Part shown: piece by piece, positions 1-6,127 of the stretch
Layout: every line of letters begins with the position of its first letter
Position numbering within the stretch: the first letter of the stretch is position 1
NCBI GenBank assembly: GCA_009774895.1
Contig: VSOO01000052.1
Span: 1 to 9,243, forward strand
Source: Alistipes sp.
GTDB taxonomy: Bacteria; Bacteroidota; Bacteroidia; Bacteroidales; Rikenellaceae
Length of the DNA stretch: 9,243 nt
Direction of reading: 5' to 3'
The notes under the pieces: generated by a model
Told to the model about the DNA's origin: nothing
Databases searched by the model: none
What the model saw: only the letters and a program-made list of their open reading frames with translations
Made by a program: the position numbers and the translations under genes

Positions 1-200
1 ACCTCCAGCAGCGCACGCAGATCGAACGATACCTCGAACGGCTCACGCCCCGCTACCGGCGGCTGGTCGTGCTGCGCTTTTTCGACGGCCTGTCCTACGA
101 GGAGATCGCCGCACGCCTCGACCTGCCCCTCGGCACGGTGAAGACCCAGATACACCGGGCCCGCGGCCGCATGTGCCGCATGATAAAAAACGAAGAGTGA
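1..200 (+). CDS. ECF-type RNA polymerase sigma factor, C-terminal fragment (5' end outside window)
   Basis: Only the last 65 codons are present; the first complete codon begins at base 3 and the stop is TGA at 198-200. The fragment is a sigma region 4, which contacts the -35 region of promoters. It runs from LTPRYRRLVVLRFFDGLSYE through EEIAARLDLPLGTVKTQI to the end. The pattern of YEEIA, a short turn, then LGTVKTQIHRAR is the helix-turn-helix typical of extracytoplasmic-function (group 4) sigma factors; primary sigma factors have a longer, different region 4. Region 2 and any anti-sigma partner lie outside the window, so the regulon cannot be inferred. The rsmG start follows the stop by 3 nt, so the two genes are probably co-transcribed. 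The family call is firm; the subgroup is not. Confidence 0.88.
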   Translation, partial: LQQRTQIERYLERLTPRYRRLVVLRFFDGLSYEEIAARLDLPLGTVKTQIHRARGRMCRMIKNEE

Positions 201-203
201 CCC

Positions 204-827
204 ATGGAGACGATACTGAAATATTTCCCCGACCTCACCCCCGAGCAGCGCGAACGCTTCGCGGCGCTCTACGGCCTCTACGCCGAATGGAACGCCCGGA
301 TCAACGTGGTGTCGCGCAAGGATTTCGAGCAGCTCTACCTGCGCCACGTGCTGCACTCGCTGGCCATCGCCCGCGTCTGTACGTTCGATGCGGGCGCCCG
401 CATCCTCGACGTGGGCTGCGGCGGCGGCTTCCCCTGCGTGCCGCTGGCCATCCTCTTTCCCGAGGCGCGCTTCACGGCCGTGGACTCCATCGCCAAGAAG
501 ATCGCCGTGGTGCAGGCCGTGAAGGAGTCCCTGCACCTGGAGAACCTCACGCCGAAATGCACGCGCGCCGAAGCCCTCGGCGAGCGCTTCGACTACGTGG
601 TGTCGCGCGCCGTGACGGCCATGCCGGCCTTCGTGGGCTGGGTGTGGAAGCTCCTCGAACGGGGGCGGCACGGCACGCTGCCGAACGGCATCCTCTACCT
701 CAAGGGCGGCGACCTGGCCGAGGAGCTGGCCGCAACGGGACGCCGGTGGACCCTCTACGACATCGCGCGCTTCTTCGACGAGGAGTTTTTCGAAACGAAA
801 AAGGTGGTCTACACCCCGCGCGTCTGA
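204..827 (+). CDS. rsmG: 16S rRNA (guanine-527-N7)-methyltransferase RsmG
   Basis: A 207-residue protein, normal length for RsmG (GidB), a cytosolic enzyme that uses S-adenosylmethionine to methylate N7 of G527 in 16S rRNA; loss in other bacteria gives low-level streptomycin resistance. Visible family marks are WNARINVVSRKD (residues 29-40), the SAM-binding motif I LDVGCGGGFP (68-77), the acidic residue after strand 2 in VDS (Asp94), and SRAV (134-137). The ATG at 204 lies 3 nt after the sigma-factor stop and places the N-terminal helix at the expected distance from the Rossmann core. The only Shine-Dalgarno-like sequence is a weak GAAGAG. The 3' end overlaps the convergent thioredoxin-like gene by 19 nt, and hairpins start one base after its stop. 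Confidence 0.96.
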   Translation: METILKYFPDLTPEQRERFAALYGLYAEWNARINVVSRKDFEQLYLRHVLHSLAIARVCTFDAGARILDVGCGGGFPCVPLAILFPEARFTAVDSIAKKIAVVQAVKESLHLENLTPKCTRAEALGERFDYVVSRAVTAMPAFVGWVWKLLERGRHGTLPNGILYLKGGDLAEELAATGRRWTLYDIARFFDEEFFETKKVVYTPRV

Positions 828-1363
828 GCGGCGGCGCCCGAAAGCCCTTGCCGCCGCGACACCGCCGCACCGCCGCCGGGTGCGGCGTCCGATGCGTCGG
901 ACGCCTCCGCCGAAGATCCCGCCGGCGGAGCGTCCGCCCCTCCGGAAGCCTTGCGGTGCCGGCCGAGCAGAGTCCGCACGTCTTTCATGAACTGCGGCGC
1001 ATCGACAGCCCCCGCAATGCGTCCCAGCGGCTCGCCGTCGGCCGTACATATCAGATAGGTGGGCACCGCCGCCACGCCGTAATGCCTGGCCAGCTCCCGC
1101 CCCTCGGGCCGATCGATGTCGAACTTCACGCACACGCAGTGCTCCGCAAGGAGCGCACCCACGTCGTGCCGCGGAAAGACCTGCTTGTCCATCATGCGGC
1201 AGGGCGGACACCACGAAGCGTAGAGATCGACGAAGAGCAGCCGGCCGGTGCGCCGCGCCTTCGCGCACGCCTCCGTCATCGTGAGTTTCTCGAAGCGCAC
1301 CTGCGCCGTAGCGGCCGCGGTGCATCCCGCCAGAAGCAGGAAAAGCAGCATCTTTTTCATCAT
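809..1363 (-). CDS. Exported thioredoxin-fold protein with WCPPC active site and low-complexity tail
   Basis: A 184-residue protein on the minus strand (stop TAG, complement of 809-811). The N-terminus MMKKMLLFLLLAGCTAAATAQ is an export signal. LAGC at residues 11-14 fits a lipobox (lipidation on Cys14), but ATAQ at 18-21 also fits signal peptidase I cleavage, so periplasmic protein or lipoprotein is undecided. The fold follows: FVDLYASWCPPCRMMDK with redox cysteines 52 and 55, then VPTYLI with the cis-proline Pro101. The domain resembles Thioredoxin_7 and the DsbD gamma domain, suggesting a periplasmic thiol-disulfide role, partner unknown. The domain ends near residue 134; residues 135-184 are Ala/Gly/Ser-rich with no recognisable domain. 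The start could be the second Met (1360). A TAnnTTTG box lies 26 nt upstream. The gene overlaps rsmG tail to tail. Confidence 0.88.
   Translation of the reverse strand: MMKKMLLFLLLAGCTAAATAQVRFEKLTMTEACAKARRTGRLLFVDLYASWCPPCRMMDKQVFPRHDVGALLAEHCVCVKFDIDRPEGRELARHYGVAAVPTYLICTADGEPLGRIAGAVDAPQFMKDVRTLLGRHRKASGGADAPPAGSSAEASDASDAAPGGGAAVSRRQGLSGAAAQTRGV
828..938. terminator. Run of four perfect GC hairpins at the rsmG / thioredoxin junction
   Basis: Starting one base after the rsmG stop there are successive perfect inverted repeats: 828-835 with 850-857 (8 bp, 14-nt loop); 863-871 with 879-887 (9 bp, 7-nt loop); 884-892 with 897-905 (9 bp, GGCGTCCGA around a TGCG loop); and 906-912 with 923-929 (7 bp, 10-nt loop), the last competing with 924-929 / 933-938 (6 bp). 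The second and third share bases 884-887, so they are mutually exclusive. The position fits a terminator for rsmG, possibly acting on both strands. No T-tract follows any of them, so intrinsic termination is an inference. On the other strand the same bases encode the thioredoxin-like protein's low-complexity tail. Confidence 0.5.
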
Positions 1364-1389
1364 CGTATCGTTTTTAGCAGTTGCCGGTG

Positions 1390-1397
1390 CAAAAATA
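1390..1397 (-). promoter_or_regulatory. Bacteroidetes-type -7 box for the thioredoxin-like gene
   Basis: Read on the minus strand these bases are TATTTTTG, an exact match to the Bacteroidetes -7 consensus TAnnTTTG. The box sits 26 nt upstream of the ATG at 1363, giving a short leader of about 20 nt. No TTTG-like -33 element is visible at the expected distance upstream, so the promoter is supported by the -7 element only. Confidence 0.55.
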
Positions 1398-1530
1398 GTG
1401 CACGGCACGGATTTTCCGCCTCCCCTCCGCCAGTTCCGGCACAGCCGCGGCGAAGCATGCGCACGGCGCAATCCCGCCTGCACCGCACGAACGGCGCTCC
1501 GCAGGGTGTCAGCGACTCCCCGAAGTCGCG

Positions 1531-1597
1531 CGGGCCGCAGCCACCCGGCGGCGGAGGTCCGCAGTTTCGCGAGCGTGTCCCGCCAGGCTGCGGCCCG
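1531..1597. repeat. 12-bp perfect inverted repeat in the intergenic region
   Basis: CGGGCCGCAGCC at 1531-1542 is the exact reverse complement of GGCTGCGGCCCG at 1586-1597, with a 43-nt spacer. Inside it, GGCGG at 1547-1551 can pair with CCGCC at 1580-1584, lengthening the stem after an asymmetric internal loop. It lies upstream of the predicted transcription starts of both flanking genes, so it is not simply a leader of either. It may be the fold of an unannotated small RNA, a protein-binding site, or chance in GC-rich DNA. Confidence 0.45.
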
Positions 1598-1697
1598 AAA
1601 ACAACGGCTGAAAAACGAAACGCAGGTTAGCCCGACCTGCCGAAGCCGAGGCCCCGCAGGCCGCAAAGTGCCGCGCGACAACTTTCGGACGCACTGA

Positions 1698-1729
1698 TTT
1701 CGCCGTTCGGCGAATTTTTCGTAATTTTG
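1698..1729 (+). promoter_or_regulatory. Bacteroidetes-type promoter of the tgt operon
   Basis: TAATTTTG at 1722-1729 matches the -7 consensus TAnnTTTG exactly. A near-match to the -33 element TTTG (TTTC, 1698-1701) lies 20 nt upstream of it, close to normal spacing for the phylum's housekeeping promoters. The stretch is unusually AT-rich for this window. It is 79 nt upstream of the chosen tgt start and is the only promoter-like site I see for the six-gene operon. Confidence 0.6.
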
Positions 1730-1742
1730 CCTTGGCAATCGT

Positions 1743-1778
1743 GTGCGCACGTGCCGCGCCCGCCGAGAGGGCCGCACG
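1743..1778 (+). promoter_or_regulatory. Possible structured 5' leader of tgt
   Basis: Within the presumed untranslated leader, GTGCGCAC at 1743-1750 is a perfect 8-base palindrome. An adjacent hairpin can form from CGTGC (1750-1754) with GCACG (1774-1778), continued by GCCC (1758-1761) with GGGC (1769-1772) around a 7-nt loop. The two share base 1750. No known riboswitch is recognised; this could be mRNA structure without regulatory meaning. Confidence 0.25.
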
Positions 1779-1808
1779 ACGCACCCGCAGTCCGCAGAAC
1801 GAAACCGT

Positions 1809-2939
1809 ATGAAATTCACACTTCTCCATAAGGATCCCGCATCGAAGGCCCGGGCCGGGCTGCTCGAAACCGACCACGGTCCGGTGCAGACCCCCATCTT
1901 CATGCCCGTGGGCACGGCCGCCTCGGTGAAGGGCATCTTCCACCGCGACGTGCGCGACGAGGCGCGTGCGCAGATCATCCTGGCCAACACCTACCACCTC
2001 TACCTGCGTCCCGGCATGCGGATCATCGAGCAGGCGGGGGGCGTGCACCGCTTCTCCACGTGGGAGGGTCCCATGCTCACCGACAGCGGCGGATTCCAGG
2101 TCTTCTCGCTGGCCGGCTGCCGCAAACTCAAGGAGGAGGGCTGCCACTTCCGGTCGCACATCGACGGCTCGAAGCACCTCTTCACGCCCGAAAGCGTCAT
2201 CGACACCGAGCGCACGATCGGCGCCGACATCATGATGGCTTTCGACGAGTGCCCGCCGGGCGATGCGCCGCGCGAATACGCGGCCCGCTCGCTCGACCTC
2301 ACGGAGCGGTGGCTCGACCGCTGCTTCGACCGCTACCACCGGACCGAGCCCCGCTACGGCCACTACCAGGCGCTCTTCCCGATCGTGCAGGGATGCACCT
2401 ACCCCGACCTGAGGGCCCGGGCCGCGGAGAACGTGCTGCGCTACAACGCCGACGGCTACGCAATCGGCGGTCTGGCGGTGGGCGAACCCACGGAGGTGAT
2501 GTACGAGATGATCGAGGTGGTGAACGCCGTGCTGCCCGAAGACCGGCCCCGCTACTTGATGGGCGTAGGCACGCCGGTGAACATCCTGGAGGCGATCGAG
2601 CGCGGCGTGGACATGTTCGACTGCGTGATGCCCACGCGCAACGGCCGCAACGGCCAGCTCTTCACCGCCGAGGGGGTCATCAACATCCGCAACCGCAAGT
2701 GGGAGGACGACTTTTCGCCCATCGACCCCGAGGGCACGGCCTTCGTGGACCGCACCTACTCCAAGGCCTACCTCCACCACCTCTGCGCCTGCGGCGAGAT
2801 GATGGCCGCGCAGATCGCCTCGCTGCACAACATCGCATTCTACCTGCGGCTGGTCGGCATGGCCCGCGAGCACATCGCGGCCGGGGATTTCAAACCCTGG
2901 AAGGAGACGATGGTCGCAAAACTGAGCAGAAGACTGTAA
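1809..2939 (+). CDS. tgt: tRNA-guanine transglycosylase (queuosine biosynthesis)
   Basis: A 376-residue bacterial Tgt, which swaps guanine 34 of GUN-anticodon tRNAs (Asp, Asn, His, Tyr) for the queuosine precursor preQ1. Catalytic and binding motifs are intact: TDSGGFQVF with Asp92, FDEC (Asp146), the substrate loop GGLAVGE (220-226), and MFDCVMPTRNGRNG with the expected nucleophile Asp271. The C-terminal zinc site is not: where the family has C-x-C-x2-C after DPE, this protein has Gly309, Ala311 and Asp314, although the usual histidine (His340 in SLHN) remains. ATG 1809 is chosen because MKFTLLHKD begins the conserved domain; a GTG at 1743 would add 22 unconserved residues and run through the leader. 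It is the first gene of the operon, with 13 nt before the next. Confidence 0.95.
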   Translation: MKFTLLHKDPASKARAGLLETDHGPVQTPIFMPVGTAASVKGIFHRDVRDEARAQIILANTYHLYLRPGMRIIEQAGGVHRFSTWEGPMLTDSGGFQVFSLAGCRKLKEEGCHFRSHIDGSKHLFTPESVIDTERTIGADIMMAFDECPPGDAPREYAARSLDLTERWLDRCFDRYHRTEPRYGHYQALFPIVQGCTYPDLRARAAENVLRYNADGYAIGGLAVGEPTEVMYEMIEVVNAVLPEDRPRYLMGVGTPVNILEAIERGVDMFDCVMPTRNGRNGQLFTAEGVINIRNRKWEDDFSPIDPEGTAFVDRTYSKAYLHHLCACGEMMAAQIASLHNIAFYLRLVGMAREHIAAGDFKPWKETMVAKLSRRL

Positions 2940-2952
2940 CACGAGGAGAATT

Positions 2953-4056
2953 ATGCGCGTTCGCTGGCCGGGACTCAAGATACTGGACCGATACATCATC
3001 GGAAAATTCCTGAAAACCTACTTTTTCGCCATCGCGATGATCATCGTGGTGGTGGTGATCTTCGACTATGTGGAGAAGATCGACGACTTCACGGAGCTGA
3101 AGGCGCCGGTCAAGGCCATCGTCTTCGACTACTACTTCAACTTCGTACCCTTCTTCATCAACCAGTTCAGCGGTCTGTTCACCTTCATCGCCGTGATCTT
3201 CTTCACCTCGAAGATGGCCTACCAGACCGAGATCATCGCCATGCTCTCGGGCGGCATGAGCTTCCGCCGCCTCATGTGGCCCTACTTCCTCGGGGCGCTG
3301 GTCATCACGATCATTTCGCTGGTGCTGAACCTCTGGGTGATCCCCGTCACGCAGCGCACCACCGTGGAGTTCGAGAGCAAATACCGCAAGAAGCACCGCA
3401 CGGTGCGCTACGACCCCCACATCTACCGCCAGGTAGAGCCGGGCACGTTCGTCTACCTGCGCGGCTACACCGAGCACGCCCGCCAGGCGCAGTTCTTCGC
3501 CCTGGAGCACTACGCCGGAGGCACGATCACGCAGTCGCTCGAAGCCGCCGACGTGAAGTTCGATCCCGCGACCAAGCGCTGGACCGCGAGCCGCTACACC
3601 ACGCGCGAATTCGACTCGCTCGGCACCGAGACCTTCGCCCAGCACCGCAACCTCGACACGCTCATCAACCTCGAAGTGGCCGAGCTGGGCCGCATCGCCG
3701 AGCTGGTCGAAACCATGAACATCCACGAGCTGAACGAGTTCCTCGACCAGCAGCGGGCCAAGGGCTCCGACTCGATCAACCTGATCGCCGTCGAGCGCCA
3801 CTCGCGCTTCGCCTACCCGCTGGCCACGTTCATCCTCACGCTGATCGGCGTGTCGCTCTCGTCGCGCAAGGTGCGCGGCGGCACGGGACTGCACATCGGT
3901 ATCGGCACGGGACTCTGCTTCTCATACATCCTCTTCAGCCGCTTCTTCGAGGAGTTCGCCAAGAGCGGCACGATGCCCGCCGGCCTGGCCGTGTGGACCC
4001 CCAACCTGATCTATCTGGCCATCGCCGTATACCTCTACCGCAAAGCGCCGAAATGA
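2953..4056 (+). CDS. LptF/LptG (YjgP/YjgQ) family permease
   Basis: A 367-residue inner-membrane protein. LptF and LptG form the transmembrane part of the LptB2FG ABC transporter that extracts lipopolysaccharide from the inner membrane toward the Lpt bridge. Six hydrophobic segments are visible near residues 19-37, 64-85, 107-130, 286-304, 312-331 and 344-362. The large soluble section between the third and fourth (about 131-285) matches the periplasmic jellyroll in position. Family-like features are YIIGKFLKTYFF at the N-terminus, EIIAMLSGGMSFRRL before the third helix, and NLWVIP after it. The start has the best ribosome-binding site of the window (GAGGAG, 2943-2948). Family membership is clear, but I cannot tell LptF from LptG. 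The stop is one base before the next ATG, suggesting translational coupling. Confidence 0.9.
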   Translation: MRVRWPGLKILDRYIIGKFLKTYFFAIAMIIVVVVIFDYVEKIDDFTELKAPVKAIVFDYYFNFVPFFINQFSGLFTFIAVIFFTSKMAYQTEIIAMLSGGMSFRRLMWPYFLGALVITIISLVLNLWVIPVTQRTTVEFESKYRKKHRTVRYDPHIYRQVEPGTFVYLRGYTEHARQAQFFALEHYAGGTITQSLEAADVKFDPATKRWTASRYTTREFDSLGTETFAQHRNLDTLINLEVAELGRIAELVETMNIHELNEFLDQQRAKGSDSINLIAVERHSRFAYPLATFILTLIGVSLSSRKVRGGTGLHIGIGTGLCFSYILFSRFFEEFAKSGTMPAGLAVWTPNLIYLAIAVYLYRKAPK

Positions 4057-4057
4057 T

Positions 4058-5128
4058 ATGAACCGACTCGAAACCATTGCAGAAAAAATTCGGAGCGACG
4101 TGCGCATCGCTCCCGACGAGGCACTCGTGCTGTGGCATGAGGCACCCCTCTGGCTGCTGGGGCAGCTGGCCACGGAACGCAAGCGCCGCGTGAGCGGCGA
4201 CAAGGTGTTCTACAACCGCAACATCCACCTCGAACCCACCAACCGCTGCGTCTTCAACTGCCGCTTCTGCTCCTACCGGCGGCCCAAGGAGAGCCCCGAG
4301 GCATGGGACTACTCGATGGAGGAGGTCGAACGCATCGCGCGCGACCACGCCGGGCGCGGCATCACCGAAGTGCACATCGTGGGCGGCGTGCATCCCGACC
4401 ACGGACTGGAGTACTATGCCGAGATGATCCGCCGCGTGCGCGCCGCGCTGCCCGGCGCCGCCGTGAAGGCCTTCACGGCGATCGAGCTCTCGTACATGAT
4501 CCGCAAGGCGGGCCTCACGACCGAAGAGGGGCTGCGCGTGCTCCGCGATGCCGGCATGGAGGCCATACCGGGCGGCGGCGCGGAGATCTTCGACGAGGAG
4601 GTCCGCAGCCGCATATGCCCCGACAAGGGCTCCACGGCCGAGTGGTTCGACGTGCACCGCACGGCGCACCGCATGGGCCTGCGCACCAACTGCACGATCC
4701 TCTACGGCCATGTCGAGCGCGTGGAGCACCGCATCGACCACCTCGACCGGCTGCGCGCGCTTCAGGACGAGACCCGCGGATTCGACGCCTTCATTCCGCT
4801 CAAGTACCGCAGCTTCGGCAACCCGATGTCGGAGATCGGCGAGGTGTCGGTGACCGAGGACCTGCGCATGCTGGCTCTGAGCCGCCTCTACCTCGACAAC
4901 ATTCCCCACATCAAGGCCTACTGGGTCATGTACGGACGCGAGACCGCCGAGCTGGCGCTCGCTTTCGGCGCCGACGACATCGACGGCACGATCGACGACA
5001 CGACCAAGATCTATTCCATGGCCGGCGGCGACCGACGCCCCGTCATGACCGAGGAGCAGATGCACCGCATGGCCGCGGCGGCCGGATACCGTGCCGTGGA
5101 GCGCGACACGCACTACAACGAACTGTAA
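4058..5128 (+). CDS. mqnE: Aminofutalosine synthase MqnE (radical SAM)
   Basis: A 356-residue radical SAM protein. MqnE joins the enolpyruvyl product of MqnA to the adenosyl group of SAM, giving aminofutalosine, the second step of the futalosine route to menaquinone. The iron-sulfur motif is CVFNCRFC with Cys64, Cys68 and Cys71, preceded by LEPTNR. Motifs that favour MqnE over its paralogue MqnC are KAFTAIELSY, IPGGGAEIFDEEVR, the YGHVE turn, LRALQDETRGFDAFIPLKY, LDNIPHIKAYWVMYG and the C-terminal GADDIDGTIDDTTKIYSMAG. The start is one base after the permease stop, with no Shine-Dalgarno of its own. No other menaquinone gene is in the window. Confusion with MqnC is possible but less likely. 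Confidence 0.88.
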   Translation: MNRLETIAEKIRSDVRIAPDEALVLWHEAPLWLLGQLATERKRRVSGDKVFYNRNIHLEPTNRCVFNCRFCSYRRPKESPEAWDYSMEEVERIARDHAGRGITEVHIVGGVHPDHGLEYYAEMIRRVRAALPGAAVKAFTAIELSYMIRKAGLTTEEGLRVLRDAGMEAIPGGGAEIFDEEVRSRICPDKGSTAEWFDVHRTAHRMGLRTNCTILYGHVERVEHRIDHLDRLRALQDETRGFDAFIPLKYRSFGNPMSEIGEVSVTEDLRMLALSRLYLDNIPHIKAYWVMYGRETAELALAFGADDIDGTIDDTTKIYSMAGGDRRPVMTEEQMHRMAAAAGYRAVERDTHYNEL

Positions 5129-5143
5129 AGCAGCAAGACAGAC

Positions 5144-6127
5144 ATGAAGAAACTCACCGAATACCGCGACATGCTGCGCCGGCAGCCGTTGCTCTACCAC
5201 CTCCTGCTCATCGCCGCGACGATGCTGGCCCTCGCGCTCGCGGCCCACTTCGGCATGCAGGCCGGCACGCGCCACGGCGCACGCCGCAACGTGCCCGACT
5301 TCGCGGGCATGCCCCTGGCCGAGGCGCAGGAGGCGGCCCGCAGTCACGACCTCAAGATCGTCGTGAACGACTCGCTCTACGTGCCGGCCTACGACGGCGG
5401 CATCGTCCTCGACCAGCTGCCCGAGGGGGGCGTCGAGGTGAAACCCGGGCGCGCGGTCTACGTCACGATCAACTCCTTCCGCCAGAAGATGGTCGCCGTG
5501 CCCTACGTGGCGGGCCGCTCGCTGCGCCAGGCCAAGAACATGCTCGAAATCGCCGGGCTGGGCATCGACCGCCTGGTCTACCGCGCCGACATGGCGACCA
5601 ACTACGTGCTGGCCGAATACTGCGACGGCCACGAGGTGACGTCGCGCAGCCGCATGGAGGCCGAGATGGGCTCGGGCGTGACGCTCCACGTGGGCGTGCA
5701 GGGGGGACGCGGCACCACGGTCACGCCGCGGTTGGCGGGCTACACCCTGCAACAGGCCAAGAGCCGGCTGTGGGAATCGGGCCTCAACGTGGGCGAGGTG
5801 GTCTTCGACGAGGGGATCAACCTGCTCAACCAGAAGGATGCCCGCGTCTACGCACAGAGCCCCGGACAGGAGCGCACCGCAGCCCTCGGCTCCGCGGTGG
5901 ACCTGCGCCTCACGCTCGACTGCACGAAGAGCGACCGCACGCGCGCCGAGGCGGAGAAGGCCGCCAGGGGGCTGGCCGAGGAGCGGCGGCGGCGCGAGCG
6001 GGCCGAGGCCGATTCGCTGGCGAAACTCCGCCTTGAGGAGGCGCTGACCGCGCCCGAAGAGACGCCCGAAGCGGCTGCGGCCGGCGGCGACGACAGGAAC
6101 GAACCCGACGACGAATTCTTCTTCTGA
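5144..6127 (+). CDS. Membrane-anchored protein with three PASTA domains
   Basis: A 327-residue protein. A short cytoplasmic N-terminus precedes one hydrophobic segment (about 16-36), then three tandem PASTA domains at roughly 48-113, 117-188 and 192-260, each opening with a VP/TP plus GxxLxxA pattern (VPDFAGMPLAEAQ, VPYVAGRSLRQAK, TPRLAGYTLQQAK). PASTA domains usually sit on penicillin-binding proteins or serine/threonine kinases and bind peptidoglycan or muropeptides; here neither a kinase nor a transpeptidase domain is present. The domains are predicted periplasmic. Residues about 262-300 are highly charged (Glu/Arg/Ala) and likely helical or coiled coil; the end is acidic and closes with DDEFFF. 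It sits 15 nt after mqnE, and its stop overlaps the rluD start by one base. Molecular role unknown; a cell-wall role is inference. Confidence 0.85.
   Translation: MKKLTEYRDMLRRQPLLYHLLLIAATMLALALAAHFGMQAGTRHGARRNVPDFAGMPLAEAQEAARSHDLKIVVNDSLYVPAYDGGIVLDQLPEGGVEVKPGRAVYVTINSFRQKMVAVPYVAGRSLRQAKNMLEIAGLGIDRLVYRADMATNYVLAEYCDGHEVTSRSRMEAEMGSGVTLHVGVQGGRGTTVTPRLAGYTLQQAKSRLWESGLNVGEVVFDEGINLLNQKDARVYAQSPGQERTAALGSAVDLRLTLDCTKSDRTRAEAEKAARGLAEERRRRERAEADSLAKLRLEEALTAPEETPEAAAAGGDDRNEPDDEFFF

Larger units (their letters stand above)
1364..1808. other. Divergent intergenic region between the thioredoxin-like gene and tgt
   Basis: These 445 bases hold no coding region I can support; open frames that cross it on both strands lack recognisable protein features and are probably open because of high GC. 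It contains two outward-facing TAnnTTTG boxes (1390-1397 minus, 1722-1729 plus), a small hairpin at 1512-1529 (GCGACT / AGTCGC, 6-nt loop), a 12-bp inverted repeat at 1531-1597, a small hairpin at 1622-1640 (GCAGGT / ACCTGC, 7-nt loop), and the presumed tgt leader at 1730-1808. I see no tRNA, and nothing resembling a preQ1 riboswitch upstream of tgt. Confidence 0.7.

Noticed and set aside
173..1630. Long plus-strand open frame overlapping rsmG
   Set aside because: Its translation is Arg/Pro/Ala-rich with no domain, and it is out of frame with the well-supported rsmG and antisense to the thioredoxin-like gene. High GC content explains the missing stops.
1701..1719. CGCC-GTTC-GGCG followed by AATTTTT as an intrinsic terminator
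   Set aside because: The stem is only about four stable pairs and it lies between the -33-like and -7 elements of the tgt promoter; the T-run is better explained as promoter AT-richness.
1743..1808. Extended tgt start at GTG 1743
   Set aside because: It adds 22 residues without family similarity and runs through the predicted leader; MKFTLLHKD at 1809 matches the expected Tgt N-terminus and length.
1730..1808. preQ1 riboswitch ahead of tgt
   Set aside because: tgt belongs to the queuosine pathway, so I looked for one, but the leader lacks the A-rich tail and compact pseudoknot pattern of the preQ1 classes.
1364..1990. Upstream extension of the thioredoxin-like frame on the minus strand
   Set aside because: The frame stays open to 1990, but the signal peptide at 1363 marks the true N-terminus, and the extension overlaps tgt and the intergenic promoters.
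3935..5752. 605-codon minus-strand open frame opposite the permease, mqnE and PASTA genes
   Set aside because: His/Val/Ala/Arg-rich translation, no motif, and fully antisense to three strongly supported genes; a GC-driven shadow frame.
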